Shown here: piece by piece, positions 1 to 8,512 of the stretch | Position numbering within the stretch: the stretch's first letter is position 1 | How the letters are laid out: each line of letters opens with the position of its first letter | NCBI GenBank assembly: GCA_025055265.1 | Contig: JANWXL010000435.1 | Span: 1 to 40,954 of the forward strand | Length of the DNA: 40,954 bases | Direction of reading: 5' to 3' | Source of the DNA: Roseiflexus sp. | GTDB taxonomy: Bacteria > Chloroflexota > Chloroflexia > Chloroflexales > Roseiflexaceae | Translations under genes and position numbers: made by a program | Notes under the pieces: generated by a model | The model's database searches: none | What the model was told of the DNA's origin: nothing | Seen by the model: only the letters and a program-made list of their open reading frames with translations

Positions 1-250
1 ACCCCCCGCCCTCACAAGTGTAGGTTTTTCCATCACGCCCTCATGTTGAGTCGCCCGTTTGATGCCTCAGAACGCCAAGATTGCCCGTGGGCCCCCCCAC
101 CCCCCGCCCCCCCCCCCCCCCCCCCGGGGGGGCGTGCCGGGGGGCGGGGGGCGGGCCCCCCACGGGGCATTCTTGGCGTTCTGATGCATCAAACGGGCGA
201 CTCAACATGAGGGCGTGATGGAAAAACCTACACTTGTGAGGGCGGGGGGT
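1..250. repeat. Large inverted repeat (arms ~1-88 and ~162-250) with a C/G homopolymer-rich centre
   Basis: Left 'accccccgccctcacaagtgtaggtttttccatcacgccctcatgttgagtcgcccgtttgatg' is the exact reverse complement of the right arm ending 'catcaaacgggcgactcaacatgagggcgtgatggaaaaacctacacttgtgagggcggggggt'; centre contains a 19-C run followed by a 7-G run. Confidence 0.95.
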
Positions 251-277
251 TGGGGGGAGAAGGGGAAGTTGAGGCGT

Positions 278-338
278 CCTGATGCCTCAAATGGGCGACT
301 TAACGTGAGAGCGTGACGGAAAAACCTACACTTGTGAG
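278..338 (+). repeat. Third, diverged direct copy of the inverted-repeat arm
   Basis: 'cctgatgcctcaaatgggcgacttaacgtgagagcgtgacggaaaaacctacacttgtgag' matches 180-240 with a few substitutions. Confidence 0.9.
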
Positions 339-453
339 CTGTGGGCTCCCCTCCAGTGGGCGCCTGCCGCACATGACGCCATTGCCCGCGTCGGTGCGCC
401 TCTTGTGGGCGCCCTCCTGTGGGCGCCCACGCCCGCTGGGTAACATCCCATCA

Positions 454-2565
454 TCAACGGCAAACGAAGATTGCTATCGAAGGGCGATCACTGGAGGTCG
501 CATTGTGCAGGTGAATGTCCCAGGCGGCAACCACCGTCAACCCTGCCTGGTTCAGGAGCTTGGGCAGATCGACAGAGACCGACGAATGATACGTCTCCTC
601 GCCCTTACCGGAAGGATAGAACAGGATGAGAGGATAGGCGGGATGCTGCGCCTCTTTGAGGCGTGTGCAGACAGCGCGGAACCGTTCCTCGAAGAAGCGC
701 TGCGCTGCTTCGACGCCGCTGTGGCGCGACGGATCGGCGACCAGTTCAGTCGCTTTTGGCGTCGCCGGGGCAGCGAACAGGTCGGGATGGATGGACTCTA
801 ACCCTGGTTGAAGCCAGGCGTAGAAGAAGTCGCTCAGTTCAGCCAGAGGCAGACTGTCAGGGTGCGGCGGCTCGGTGCAGACCAGCCCTCTGGCGGTGGG
901 TGCAACCGTGACGTCAGCCGCGTCCTGTTGCACGCTCTTTCCTTCACCCGCCGGATCGAGCGCCTCCAGAACGCGCGCCATTGCCTCGACACGCTGCATG
1001 AAGCCGCCGGAGGAGTCGCTGAACGGGTTGCCTTCGGCATACTCCCAGTTCATCTGCAACGTGTGGCGCGCCAACGCGGGAATGATCCGCTGCGTGCTGG
1101 CATTCCAGCAACACTGACTCGAAGCGACATCCGCCGTCTTGCTGACCGCCAGCCCCAGATATGTCGCCACCGCATCGGCATACGCCGCCGGATCGCGGTC
1201 GCCGCAGCGCTCCGCATCGAGCGCCGCCTTTGCGCGCACATACCCGATCAGGTCGCTGAGAGTCGTCAGAGCGGCGAGTTGCCGCGAGGTGAAGAGCGAT
1301 GCAACCGTGGTGAACCCGTAGTCCGGCAGGTCTACACAACGCGGGTTGGAGGTCAGCCGCGTATCCGGCGTCCAGGGAGGCTTCGTCTGCAGCGTGATGC
1401 GCCCAAAGGAGATAGACGGCTCAAGATGGATTGGTCCTTCGCCGCGATCAACCACAATCGCCATCAATTCCGCGCTCATCCGATCAGCGACACCGGCAGC
1501 GCGCAGTTCGTCGTGCGATATGCGTCTGCCGCAGAAGGGGCATTGCGCACCCTGCCGGATGACCGTCCCGGCGGGCGGCGATCCTTTGCCGCTCTGAAGG
1601 TCGAAGAGGAGTTGCCCTTCATGGCGCGAATACCGCTCGCCGATGCGCGGCACAACCCAGGTTTCCCGGTCCTTCCAAGAGTCGATCACAAACGAGCGCG
1701 CCAGCGGAACCTCGTTGCTGCAACCGGGGTTTGGGCAGACCAGCGTGCTTGCCCAGATCCAGGCAACAATCGGCGCTTCTCCGCCGCCATACCGCGAAGG
1801 CAGTTCGATCGTCGGGAACAGATGCCCAACCTGGCGTTGCGCTTCGTCGCGCATCCACGCCCCATAGAAGCGCACATCGGCGGCAAGCCCGTGCGCGCCT
1901 CTGGGCGAGTGAGGCGAGAGGCGAGAGGCAAGAGGCGAGAGGAGGAACGAACTCTCGCTCCTCGCACCTCTCCACTTACTGCTCGCTTCCGGGTTGACCG
2001 GCGGCAGACCGGCAAAACGCGGCGGCAGCTCAATCAGCGCCCGGTTCATCAATGCGGCGACCGGGTTGAGATCAGAGGCATACGCCGTGAGTCCCAGGCG
2101 TTGCGCTTCGAGCGGAATGCTGCCGCTGCCAGCGCAAGGATCGTAGACCGGCGGAGGGTTATCGCCAGCCGCAGCACGAACGAGCGCGCGAGCCGTGTTC
2201 AGAATCTGGTCATCGTTCACGCTCTCCGGCTCTGCCAGGCGCTCGATGAACCCCAGCACTTTCTGGCGGCGCTGCTCGCCGGGGGAGAGCGTCTGCCACG
2301 CAGAGTCGGTATTCTGCGGGATTGGCAGGGCATCAATTGCCTGCAATAGCGCTTCGGGCGCGTCCGGCTGATCAGGGTCGTCGATGATCGCGGCAAACAG
2401 TACGGCACGGCACAGTGCGAGCGACCGATGAGGCCACCAGCGGTACAGGGTGTCGGGGAAGCGTAGAAACGCTGCCGCTTCGCGGGACGACGCCACGCCG
2501 ACCGCCTGAGACGGAAAAGCCGCCTCGATGAGTTTTTTGCGCGGCGTTCGGGTGGAGGAAGTCAT
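454..2565 (-). CDS. DUF1156/COG1743-like adenine-specific DNA methylase with degenerate catalytic motif
   Basis: RKKLIEAAFPSQAVG N-terminus, SAM motif VYDPCAGSGSIPLEAQRLG, GLAADVRFYGAWMRDEAQRQVGHLFP; ORF trimmed to ATG at 2565 because the upstream 40 aa translate the tRNA. Confidence 0.82.
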   Translation of the reverse strand: MTSSTRTPRKKLIEAAFPSQAVGVASSREAAAFLRFPDTLYRWWPHRSLALCRAVLFAAIIDDPDQPDAPEALLQAIDALPIPQNTDSAWQTLSPGEQRRQKVLGFIERLAEPESVNDDQILNTARALVRAAAGDNPPPVYDPCAGSGSIPLEAQRLGLTAYASDLNPVAALMNRALIELPPRFAGLPPVNPEASSKWRGARSESSFLLSPLASRLSPHSPRGAHGLAADVRFYGAWMRDEAQRQVGHLFPTIELPSRYGGGEAPIVAWIWASTLVCPNPGCSNEVPLARSFVIDSWKDRETWVVPRIGERYSRHEGQLLFDLQSGKGSPPAGTVIRQGAQCPFCGRRISHDELRAAGVADRMSAELMAIVVDRGEGPIHLEPSISFGRITLQTKPPWTPDTRLTSNPRCVDLPDYGFTTVASLFTSRQLAALTTLSDLIGYVRAKAALDAERCGDRDPAAYADAVATYLGLAVSKTADVASSQCCWNASTQRIIPALARHTLQMNWEYAEGNPFSDSSGGFMQRVEAMARVLEALDPAGEGKSVQQDAADVTVAPTARGLVCTEPPHPDSLPLAELSDFFYAWLQPGLESIHPDLFAAPATPKATELVADPSRHSGVEAAQRFFEERFRAVCTRLKEAQHPAYPLILFYPSGKGEETYHSSVSVDLPKLLNQAGLTVVAAWDIHLHNATSSDRPSIAIFVCR

Positions 2566-2582
2566 ATCGAGAGAGGTGGAGG

Positions 2583-2657
2583 TGGTGGGCCGGGTGGGGA
2601 TCGAACCCACGACCATCGGTTTAAAAGACCGCTGCTCTACCTCTGAGCTACCAGCCC
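2583..2657 (-). tRNA. tRNA-Lys (anticodon UUU), CCA encoded
   Basis: Minus strand GGGCTGGTAGCTCAGAGGTAGAGCAGCGGTCTTTTAAACCGATGGTCGTGGGTTCGATCCCCACCCGGCCCACCA folds as a cloverleaf; anticodon loop CTTTTAA. Confidence 0.95.
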
Positions 2658-2688
2658 ATTGTGATGGGGAACTCGCCGTTCCCAATAT

Positions 2689-2694
2689 ATTATA
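2689..2694 (-). promoter_or_regulatory. Probable -10 element (TATAAT) upstream of tRNA-Lys
   Basis: Minus strand GTGCTATAATATATTGGGAAC; no convincing -35; leader contains a GGGAAC/GTTCCC hairpin (2667-2683). Confidence 0.45.
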
Positions 2695-2835
2695 GCACGT
2701 TTTCTATGTATGGGATGTCATAGAACACGGATACGCACGGGTTGAGACGGATTCTTACGGATTGGAGTCATGCACGTCGCAGGAAAGCCATCCCGTGGTG
2801 CGACAATCTCTGTGCCTTTGTGCCTTTGTGTGAGA

Positions 2836-3135
2836 TCAAAGGATGTACCCCCGTTTGCGCGCGACTTCTTCTTTATGCTTGCGGAAGAGAATATCGCGCT
2901 CAGTGCCTTTGATTTCGCGCGAATAGGTGCTCAGAATGCGCTCGACCTCGGCATCGATTTCTTCTTCGATCTTCAGGTCGGCGACGATGAAATCGTAGAT
3001 CGCCTTGACGCGCGCAGCGCGCCCCATCCCCGGCGTCACGCCGCGCGGATCTTTGTACGTCACCAGACCGCGCTGCTCCAGTTCATCATGCAACCGCTCG
3101 GCAATCCGGCGGATTTTGTCTTCGCTCAGGCGCAT
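2836..3135 (-). CDS. DUF507 family protein
   Basis: 99 aa MRLSEDKIRRIAERLHDELEQRGLV... typical DUF507 pattern. Confidence 0.75.
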   Translation of the reverse strand: MRLSEDKIRRIAERLHDELEQRGLVTYKDPRGVTPGMGRAARVKAIYDFIVADLKIEEEIDAEVERILSTYSREIKGTERDILFRKHKEEVARKRGYIL

Positions 3136-3144
3136 GGCAGGCTC

Positions 3145-4755
3145 CTACAGCTTCACCCGACCCAACTCCGCTTCCAGCCGCCGCACCAGCGTACGTAGCG
3201 CCTTGATCCGCGCAAATCGCTTATCCTCGGCTTCGATGATCGTCCACGGCGCGGCAGGCGTCGAGGTGCGCAGCAGCATCTCGTCCGCTGCCGCCTCGTA
3301 CTGCGGCCACTTCTCACGGTTGCGCCAGTCCTCCTCGGTCAGTTTCCAGGCTTTGTACGGGATCGACTGCCGCTCCTCAAAGCGCCGTAATTGCTCCTCG
3401 GGACTGAGGTGCAACCAGAATTTCACAACAATTGTACCAAACTCGACCAGTTGCCGCTCGAATTCATTGATCTCGGCATAGGCGCGCTGCCACTCTTCAG
3501 GACGGGCAAACCCTTCGACGCGCTCCACCAGCACCCTGCCGTACCACGAGCGGTCGAAGATGGCAATCTGTCCACGCGGCGGCAGCCGCCGCCAGAAGCG
3601 GTAGAGGTAGTGGTGCGCCTTGTCGTCGCCGGTCGGCGCGGCAATCGCATGCACCACATAACTGCGCGGGTCGAGTTTCTCGGTGATGCGCTGGATCGTT
3701 CCCCCTTTTCCGGCGGCATCCCATCCCTCGAAAACGACGACGACCGGACGCTTTTGCACATAGACCTGAAAACCGAGGAGGCGCAGTTTGGCTTGCAGCT
3801 TGTTGAGCTTCCGGCTGTACTTCCCGGGATCGAGACGCTGGCTCAGATCGACGCGCCGGAGGATGCTGATGCCGGTCGGCAACGGCGATGTACGGGCAGG
3901 CGTCCCACCAGGAGCGCCATTGTCAGCAGATGCCGTCATCGGGCGCGCGCCGCGGGTGCGCAACACATCGAGACTGCGGCGGAAGGATGTGCCGCGTGAG
4001 TCGAGCAGTTCTTCACGGACTTCAGCGTCCACATCAATGACCGGTCGCCTTCCAATGCGCGCTTCGAGTGCGCTCAGGATCGCCTCGAACGCTGCCACGC
4101 GCGCGTAGCGTCCGCAGGTCGCCGGAATGATGATCCAGGGCGCATACGGGGTGTCGGTGCGCGCGATCATGTCTTCGACCGCGTCGCGCACCCGCTCGTA
4201 GTGGCGATGCTGCCACAGGTCCTCTTCGGTCACCTGCCAGGCCGTCGTTTTGTCGCTGAGCAGCTTTTTGAATCGTCGCCCCTGTTCACGTTGCGAAATG
4301 TGCATCCAGAACTTCAGGATGACGGCGCCATCGTCCGCCAGTTGTCGCTCGAACGCCACAATATCCTCACATCGTGCGCGCCAGTCGGCGACGCTCAATT
4401 CGCCATGGATGCGCTCCCCAAGCACGTGGCGGTACCACGAGCGATCGAAAATCGCAATTTGACCGTAACTCGGCGTTTTCAGCCAGAAACGGTAGAGCCA
4501 GGGGTACTGCATCTCATACGTGCGTGGCGGCGTGATCGAATAAACGCGCAGGCCGCGCGGGTCAAGCCGCCGGGTAATGGCGCTGATCGTGCGCACCTTG
4601 GCGGCGCCAGCCCACCCCTCGAAGGCGAACAGCGCCGGAATGCGCGCCTCGAACAGCGCCTGTTCCATATCGTACAGGCGCATCTGAAGATCAACAAGGC
4701 GTTGACGATAATCGCGCTTGCTGAGTGAAAGCGTCAGATCGACCTGTTCAAGCAT
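3145..4755 (-). CDS. Tandem-domain PPK2 (polyphosphate:AMP phosphotransferase-like)
   Basis: Two PPK2 modules: EGWAGAAKVRTI...FDRSWYRHVLGERI and EGWDAAGKGGTIQRITEKLDPR...FDRSWYGRVLVERV; start trimmed to MLEQVDLTLS. Confidence 0.87.
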   Translation of the reverse strand: MLEQVDLTLSLSKRDYRQRLVDLQMRLYDMEQALFEARIPALFAFEGWAGAAKVRTISAITRRLDPRGLRVYSITPPRTYEMQYPWLYRFWLKTPSYGQIAIFDRSWYRHVLGERIHGELSVADWRARCEDIVAFERQLADDGAVILKFWMHISQREQGRRFKKLLSDKTTAWQVTEEDLWQHRHYERVRDAVEDMIARTDTPYAPWIIIPATCGRYARVAAFEAILSALEARIGRRPVIDVDAEVREELLDSRGTSFRRSLDVLRTRGARPMTASADNGAPGGTPARTSPLPTGISILRRVDLSQRLDPGKYSRKLNKLQAKLRLLGFQVYVQKRPVVVVFEGWDAAGKGGTIQRITEKLDPRSYVVHAIAAPTGDDKAHHYLYRFWRRLPPRGQIAIFDRSWYGRVLVERVEGFARPEEWQRAYAEINEFERQLVEFGTIVVKFWLHLSPEEQLRRFEERQSIPYKAWKLTEEDWRNREKWPQYEAAADEMLLRTSTPAAPWTIIEAEDKRFARIKALRTLVRRLEAELGRVKL

Positions 4756-4757
4756 GC

Positions 4758-6311
4758 TTACATCCCCCGTTTGCGCGCAATAGCGTCGCGGTACAACTGC
4801 ACATACTCTTTTGCGCTGCGCTCCCACGAGAAGTCTTGCGCCATCGCCCTCTGGATCATCTGCTGCATATGGTGCGGTCGGTCGAAGTAGGTGCTGATCG
4901 CCCAACCGATGGTGTAGTAGACCGCGTGAGCGCTCGGTTCATAGAACTTGAAGCCGGTGCCCTCGCCAGTGCGTTCATCATACTGCTGCACGGTATCTTC
5001 CAGCCCGCCGGTTGCGCGCACAATCGGCAGCGTCCCGTAGCGCAGCGAGTACATCTGGTTCAGTCCGCATGGCTCATAGCGCGACGGCATGGCAAAAAAG
5101 TCGCTGCCCGCTTCGATCCAGTGCGACAGTTGATTGTCGTACCCGATGAAACTGCCAATCCGACCGGGGAAGCGCACCGGCAGCAGACCGTAGTACCCTT
5201 CCAGTCCTTTGTCGCCGGCGCCAAGGATGGCGAACTGCACCAGCGCATTCTGCACCAGACCCTCAATCGCGCCCGCCAGCAGGTCGAGACCCTTCTGGTA
5301 CGCGAGGCGGCTGACCACGCCGACGATCGGGATGTTGGGGTTAGGATCGAGCCCCATCCGCAATTGCAATTCACGTTTGCAGATCGCCTTGCCCGCCAGG
5401 TTGTTGGCGCTGTAGCGCGCCGGAATGAGCGGATCGGTCTCCGGGTTCCATTGCGTGTAATCGACGCCATTCAGGATGCCGCGGTAGGCGCTGCCGCGGT
5501 CGTTCAGATACATCGCCAGCCCGTGCCCGCCTTCGGGAGTGCGCGTCTCGTTCGCATACGTCGGGCTGACGGTGTTGAGCATATCGGAGTACTGAATGCC
5601 GCCTTTGAGAAAATTGATCCGCCCGTGATCCTCGAACTTGTCGGAGGTGAAATTACTCCACTGCAACCCCAGGTACGGATAGTGGGACGCATCGTACACC
5701 CCTTGATAGGCGATATTGTGAATGGTCAGGACGCTAGCTGCGCCGCCGAGCACCGGATGGTTCCAGTGCCAGATTTTGAGGTACGCCCCTGCCAGCGCCG
5801 TCTGCCAGTCGTGGGCATGCACGATGTCGGGGCGGAAGCCCATATCAATGCAGAGTTGCAACCCGGCGCGTGTCAGAAACCCGAAGCGGCGCGGATTGTC
5901 GAGATAATCGTTGTAATCGGCGTCGTGGTACAAGCCGGGGCGTGCGAAGTACTTCTCGAACTCGATGAAAAAGATCGGCACGCCGTCGTGGGTGGTCGTG
6001 TGAACAGCGCACCATTCTTCGGTATCGCCCATCCAGACGCCCATTGGCGCCAGGAAGGGACGAATATTGTAGCGTTCGCGGTTGATCATGCCGTACAGCG
6101 GCATAATCACAATCACGTCGTGCCCCAGCGCGCGCAGCGCTTTCGGCAGCGAACCCACCACGTCCGCCAGCCCTCCGGTCTTGGCGAAAGGAACGCATTC
6201 CGAGGCGATCATGGCAATGCGCAGCGCCGGTCCCTCCTGCGGCGCGGGAGCGGCCTGCGCAGCACGGGTGCGTTTGGGTCGTGGCATGCGTGTGCTTCTC
6301 CTATCCTTCAA
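4758..6311 (-). CDS. glgA: Glycogen/starch synthase (GT5)
   Basis: MIASECVPFAKTGGLADVVGSLPKAL..., HAHDWQTAL, RYEPCGLNQMYSLRYGTLPIVRATGGL; start may be internal (6287). Confidence 0.93.
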   Translation of the reverse strand: MKDRRSTRMPRPKRTRAAQAAPAPQEGPALRIAMIASECVPFAKTGGLADVVGSLPKALRALGHDVIVIMPLYGMINRERYNIRPFLAPMGVWMGDTEEWCAVHTTTHDGVPIFFIEFEKYFARPGLYHDADYNDYLDNPRRFGFLTRAGLQLCIDMGFRPDIVHAHDWQTALAGAYLKIWHWNHPVLGGAASVLTIHNIAYQGVYDASHYPYLGLQWSNFTSDKFEDHGRINFLKGGIQYSDMLNTVSPTYANETRTPEGGHGLAMYLNDRGSAYRGILNGVDYTQWNPETDPLIPARYSANNLAGKAICKRELQLRMGLDPNPNIPIVGVVSRLAYQKGLDLLAGAIEGLVQNALVQFAILGAGDKGLEGYYGLLPVRFPGRIGSFIGYDNQLSHWIEAGSDFFAMPSRYEPCGLNQMYSLRYGTLPIVRATGGLEDTVQQYDERTGEGTGFKFYEPSAHAVYYTIGWAISTYFDRPHHMQQMIQRAMAQDFSWERSAKEYVQLYRDAIARKRGM

Positions 6312-7377
6312 TCAGGGCGATCTGACTGCGGCGGAAGGCGATCACGGCCCGACCGCCGCCATACGGATGCGCGTTGCGTTCGAATACCGCTCCGTCGTAC
6401 CCTTCGCGATCAAGCCACCACTCGATGATCGCGTCCGTATTCATGTCGAGACCAAGATCCGCCGCCTCCTGAGTGATACGCTGCCTGAGACGCTTCCAGG
6501 CAGCCGCATCGCAGACGAGCGGACGAAACATCTGCACCCGGTAAAGCCGCCCAACCGCGCCGCCGAGCCGCAGCCATGCGCCCAGCGGCGAGACTTCCAG
6601 CAGCGGAATGCCGCGCCCGACCGGGGTGCGTTGTTGTGCGCTGTTGGGCATGCGGAACAGCCCGTGAACTTCGCCCTGCCGCGCCCAGGTTTCCGCCTCG
6701 CGCGCATTCATCCGGCGCACAGTCTCAGGAAAATCCGACACGCGCCCGATACGCGGCGGCGCCATGATCTGGATCTGCGGCACGGGCAGATCGAAACGCG
6801 GCGTATTCCCTTCGACCCACCGGGCAGCCGCCACGTCCATCGGCGGGTCGGCGCCGATCCGGTAGCGAAACCCGCGCCGGGTGCGTCCCTCATCGGCATG
6901 CGCCACAGCGCCGATCTGCACGATCAGGCGCAGATTGTGCGCCGCCCCCGGCGCCGCGAACCACATACGCTCGACCATAAAGCGCACCAGCGTGCGGCTG
7001 GTTCCGTCTGCCCCCCATTCCTGACCGCACTTCTTCCAGCCGTGCTCGATCAACCCGCTCCATCCGCCAACAATCGCGCGCAGCGGCGCATACACGGCGA
7101 CAATATCATCAGGACCGGGCAACTCGGGTGCAAACCACAACCCTGGCGGCGCAGCCCCCGACGACGGCAGTTTGACCGTGCCGCCGATCACTGCCTGTTC
7201 GGTGCGCGCATTCGCCAGGCGCACCGTGGGTCCGGTCGCCGCAGGAACGGTCTCTGCGCTGAGCGCAAACTGCTCAACCGGTTGACCGCACTCGATACAG
7301 AAGCGCGGCTCGCCGGGAGGCAGATCCGCGCCGCAGAAAGCGCAGAAAAGCGGGATGGAACGCGAGTTGCCTGTCAT
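6301..7377 (-). CDS. Zinc-ribbon-containing protein of unknown function
   Basis: CAFCGADLPPGEPRFCIECGQ N-terminal zinc ribbon; start trimmed to ATG 7377. Confidence 0.65.
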   Translation of the reverse strand: MTGNSRSIPLFCAFCGADLPPGEPRFCIECGQPVEQFALSAETVPAATGPTVRLANARTEQAVIGGTVKLPSSGAAPPGLWFAPELPGPDDIVAVYAPLRAIVGGWSGLIEHGWKKCGQEWGADGTSRTLVRFMVERMWFAAPGAAHNLRLIVQIGAVAHADEGRTRRGFRYRIGADPPMDVAAARWVEGNTPRFDLPVPQIQIMAPPRIGRVSDFPETVRRMNAREAETWARQGEVHGLFRMPNSAQQRTPVGRGIPLLEVSPLGAWLRLGGAVGRLYRVQMFRPLVCDAAAWKRLRQRITQEAADLGLDMNTDAIIEWWLDREGYDGAVFERNAHPYGGGRAVIAFRRSQIALIEG

Positions 7378-7493
7378 ACAAACTATTATACGCGCTGGAG
7401 ATTCGCGTGGAGTCAGCACGGGGCGGCAATCAGGGCGCTGTCGTGATCTAGCGGTAAGCGCCACGTTTGTTATCATCTGTCTCGTCTCTGCGC

Positions 7494-7530
7494 AGCCGTA
7501 AGGGCGGGTCTCAGACCCGCCCTTACGGCT
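7494..7530. repeat. REP-like perfect palindrome, copy 1
   Basis: AGCCGTAAGGGCGGGTCT-C-AGACCCGCCCTTACGGCT, 18-bp arms, 1-nt centre. Confidence 0.95.
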
Positions 7531-7543
7531 ACGTCACAGCTTT

Positions 7544-8290
7544 TCAGTACGCCCCCGGCGCTATCGGCGCTGCCGCTCCCTCGCCGATCACCGGCAACCC
7601 CTTGCGCCGACAGAACTCGTCGAGGATGGCGGCGGTTGCGGTAGCGCCAACCCGCGTCACACCGACGCGCAACACGTCGATCAGCGCATCAAGGGTGCGC
7701 ACGCCGCCAGCCGCCTTCACCTGCACCCGCGGCGAAACGCTGCGCCGCATCAGGATCAGGTCGGGGATGGTCGCGCCAGACGGCGCAAACCCGGTTGAGG
7801 TCTTGACGAAATCCGCTCCCGCTTCCTCAACCAGGCGCGAGGCGCGCTCCTTCTCGGCATCGCTCAGGTAGGCGTTTTCCAGAATGACCTTCACCAGCGC
7901 CCGACCCTCGGTGGCAATGACGACAGCGCGAATATCTTCGAGCACATCCTTATCGTGACCGGAGCGCAGCCAGCCGATATTGATCACCATGTCGAGTTCG
8001 ACGGCGCCCTGCTCGATTGCCAGGCGCGCCTCGAAGACTTTGGTGGCGGTTGCGCTGCTGCCGTGCGGGAACCCGACGACTGTGCCGACCGCCACGTCGC
8101 TGCCCGCCAGCAGGCGCGCCGCCAGCGGCACATCGCACGGTTTGACGCAGACCGACGCCGTGTGGTAGCGCCGCGCCAGATCGCACCCGGCAGCGACTTC
8201 CTGGGTCGTCAGTTCAGGGCGCAAGAGCGAATGATCGATAGTCTTCGCCACCTGTTCATAGGTCAGGGTCTCGAGCGAGATGTCGGACAT
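7544..8290 (-). CDS. deoC: Deoxyribose-phosphate aldolase
   Basis: TIDHSLLRPELTTQEVAAGCDLARRYHTASVCVKPCDV, VKVILENAYLSDAEKERA, DFVKTSTGF, VKAAGGVRTLDALI. Confidence 0.95.
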   Translation of the reverse strand: MSDISLETLTYEQVAKTIDHSLLRPELTTQEVAAGCDLARRYHTASVCVKPCDVPLAARLLAGSDVAVGTVVGFPHGSSATATKVFEARLAIEQGAVELDMVINIGWLRSGHDKDVLEDIRAVVIATEGRALVKVILENAYLSDAEKERASRLVEEAGADFVKTSTGFAPSGATIPDLILMRRSVSPRVQVKAAGGVRTLDALIDVLRVGVTRVGATATAAILDEFCRRKGLPVIGEGAAAPIAPGAY

Positions 8291-8512
8291 GGGAAAGTCT
8301 CCTTGTACTACAGCAGTTCTTGTAAAGGGTGCGTTCCAATCCGTCCAGACCCGTCTCAATCGGTCCGAATCCGTGAGCTATCACACGCCATGCTTCCTGG
8401 AGCAATCAATCCGCTACCGGCGATTGTACCACGATGCGCCTGCGCTCCTTGACAGGCGACGCCAGTCGCGCGAAAATCAGGCGTCGCCAATCTCCTGATA
8501 GTGAGGTGCTCT

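Noticed and set aside
808-2349. 513-aa plus-strand ORF
   Set aside because: Antisense shadow ORF over the methylase in a GC-rich genome; no recognisable domain.
2566-2685. 40-aa N-terminal extension of the methylase ORF (GSSEVEQRSFKPMVVGSIPTRPTT)
   Set aside because: It is the translation of the tRNA-Lys gene; the true start is most likely ATG at 2565.
3145-4755. Frameshifted fusion of two PPK2 genes
   Set aside because: Tandem PPK2 domains in one chain are a known architecture; reading frame is continuous and the N-terminal module has the expected degenerate P-loop.
4725-6428. 567-aa plus-strand ORF
   Set aside because: Antisense to glgA, whose motifs are unmistakable; shadow ORF.
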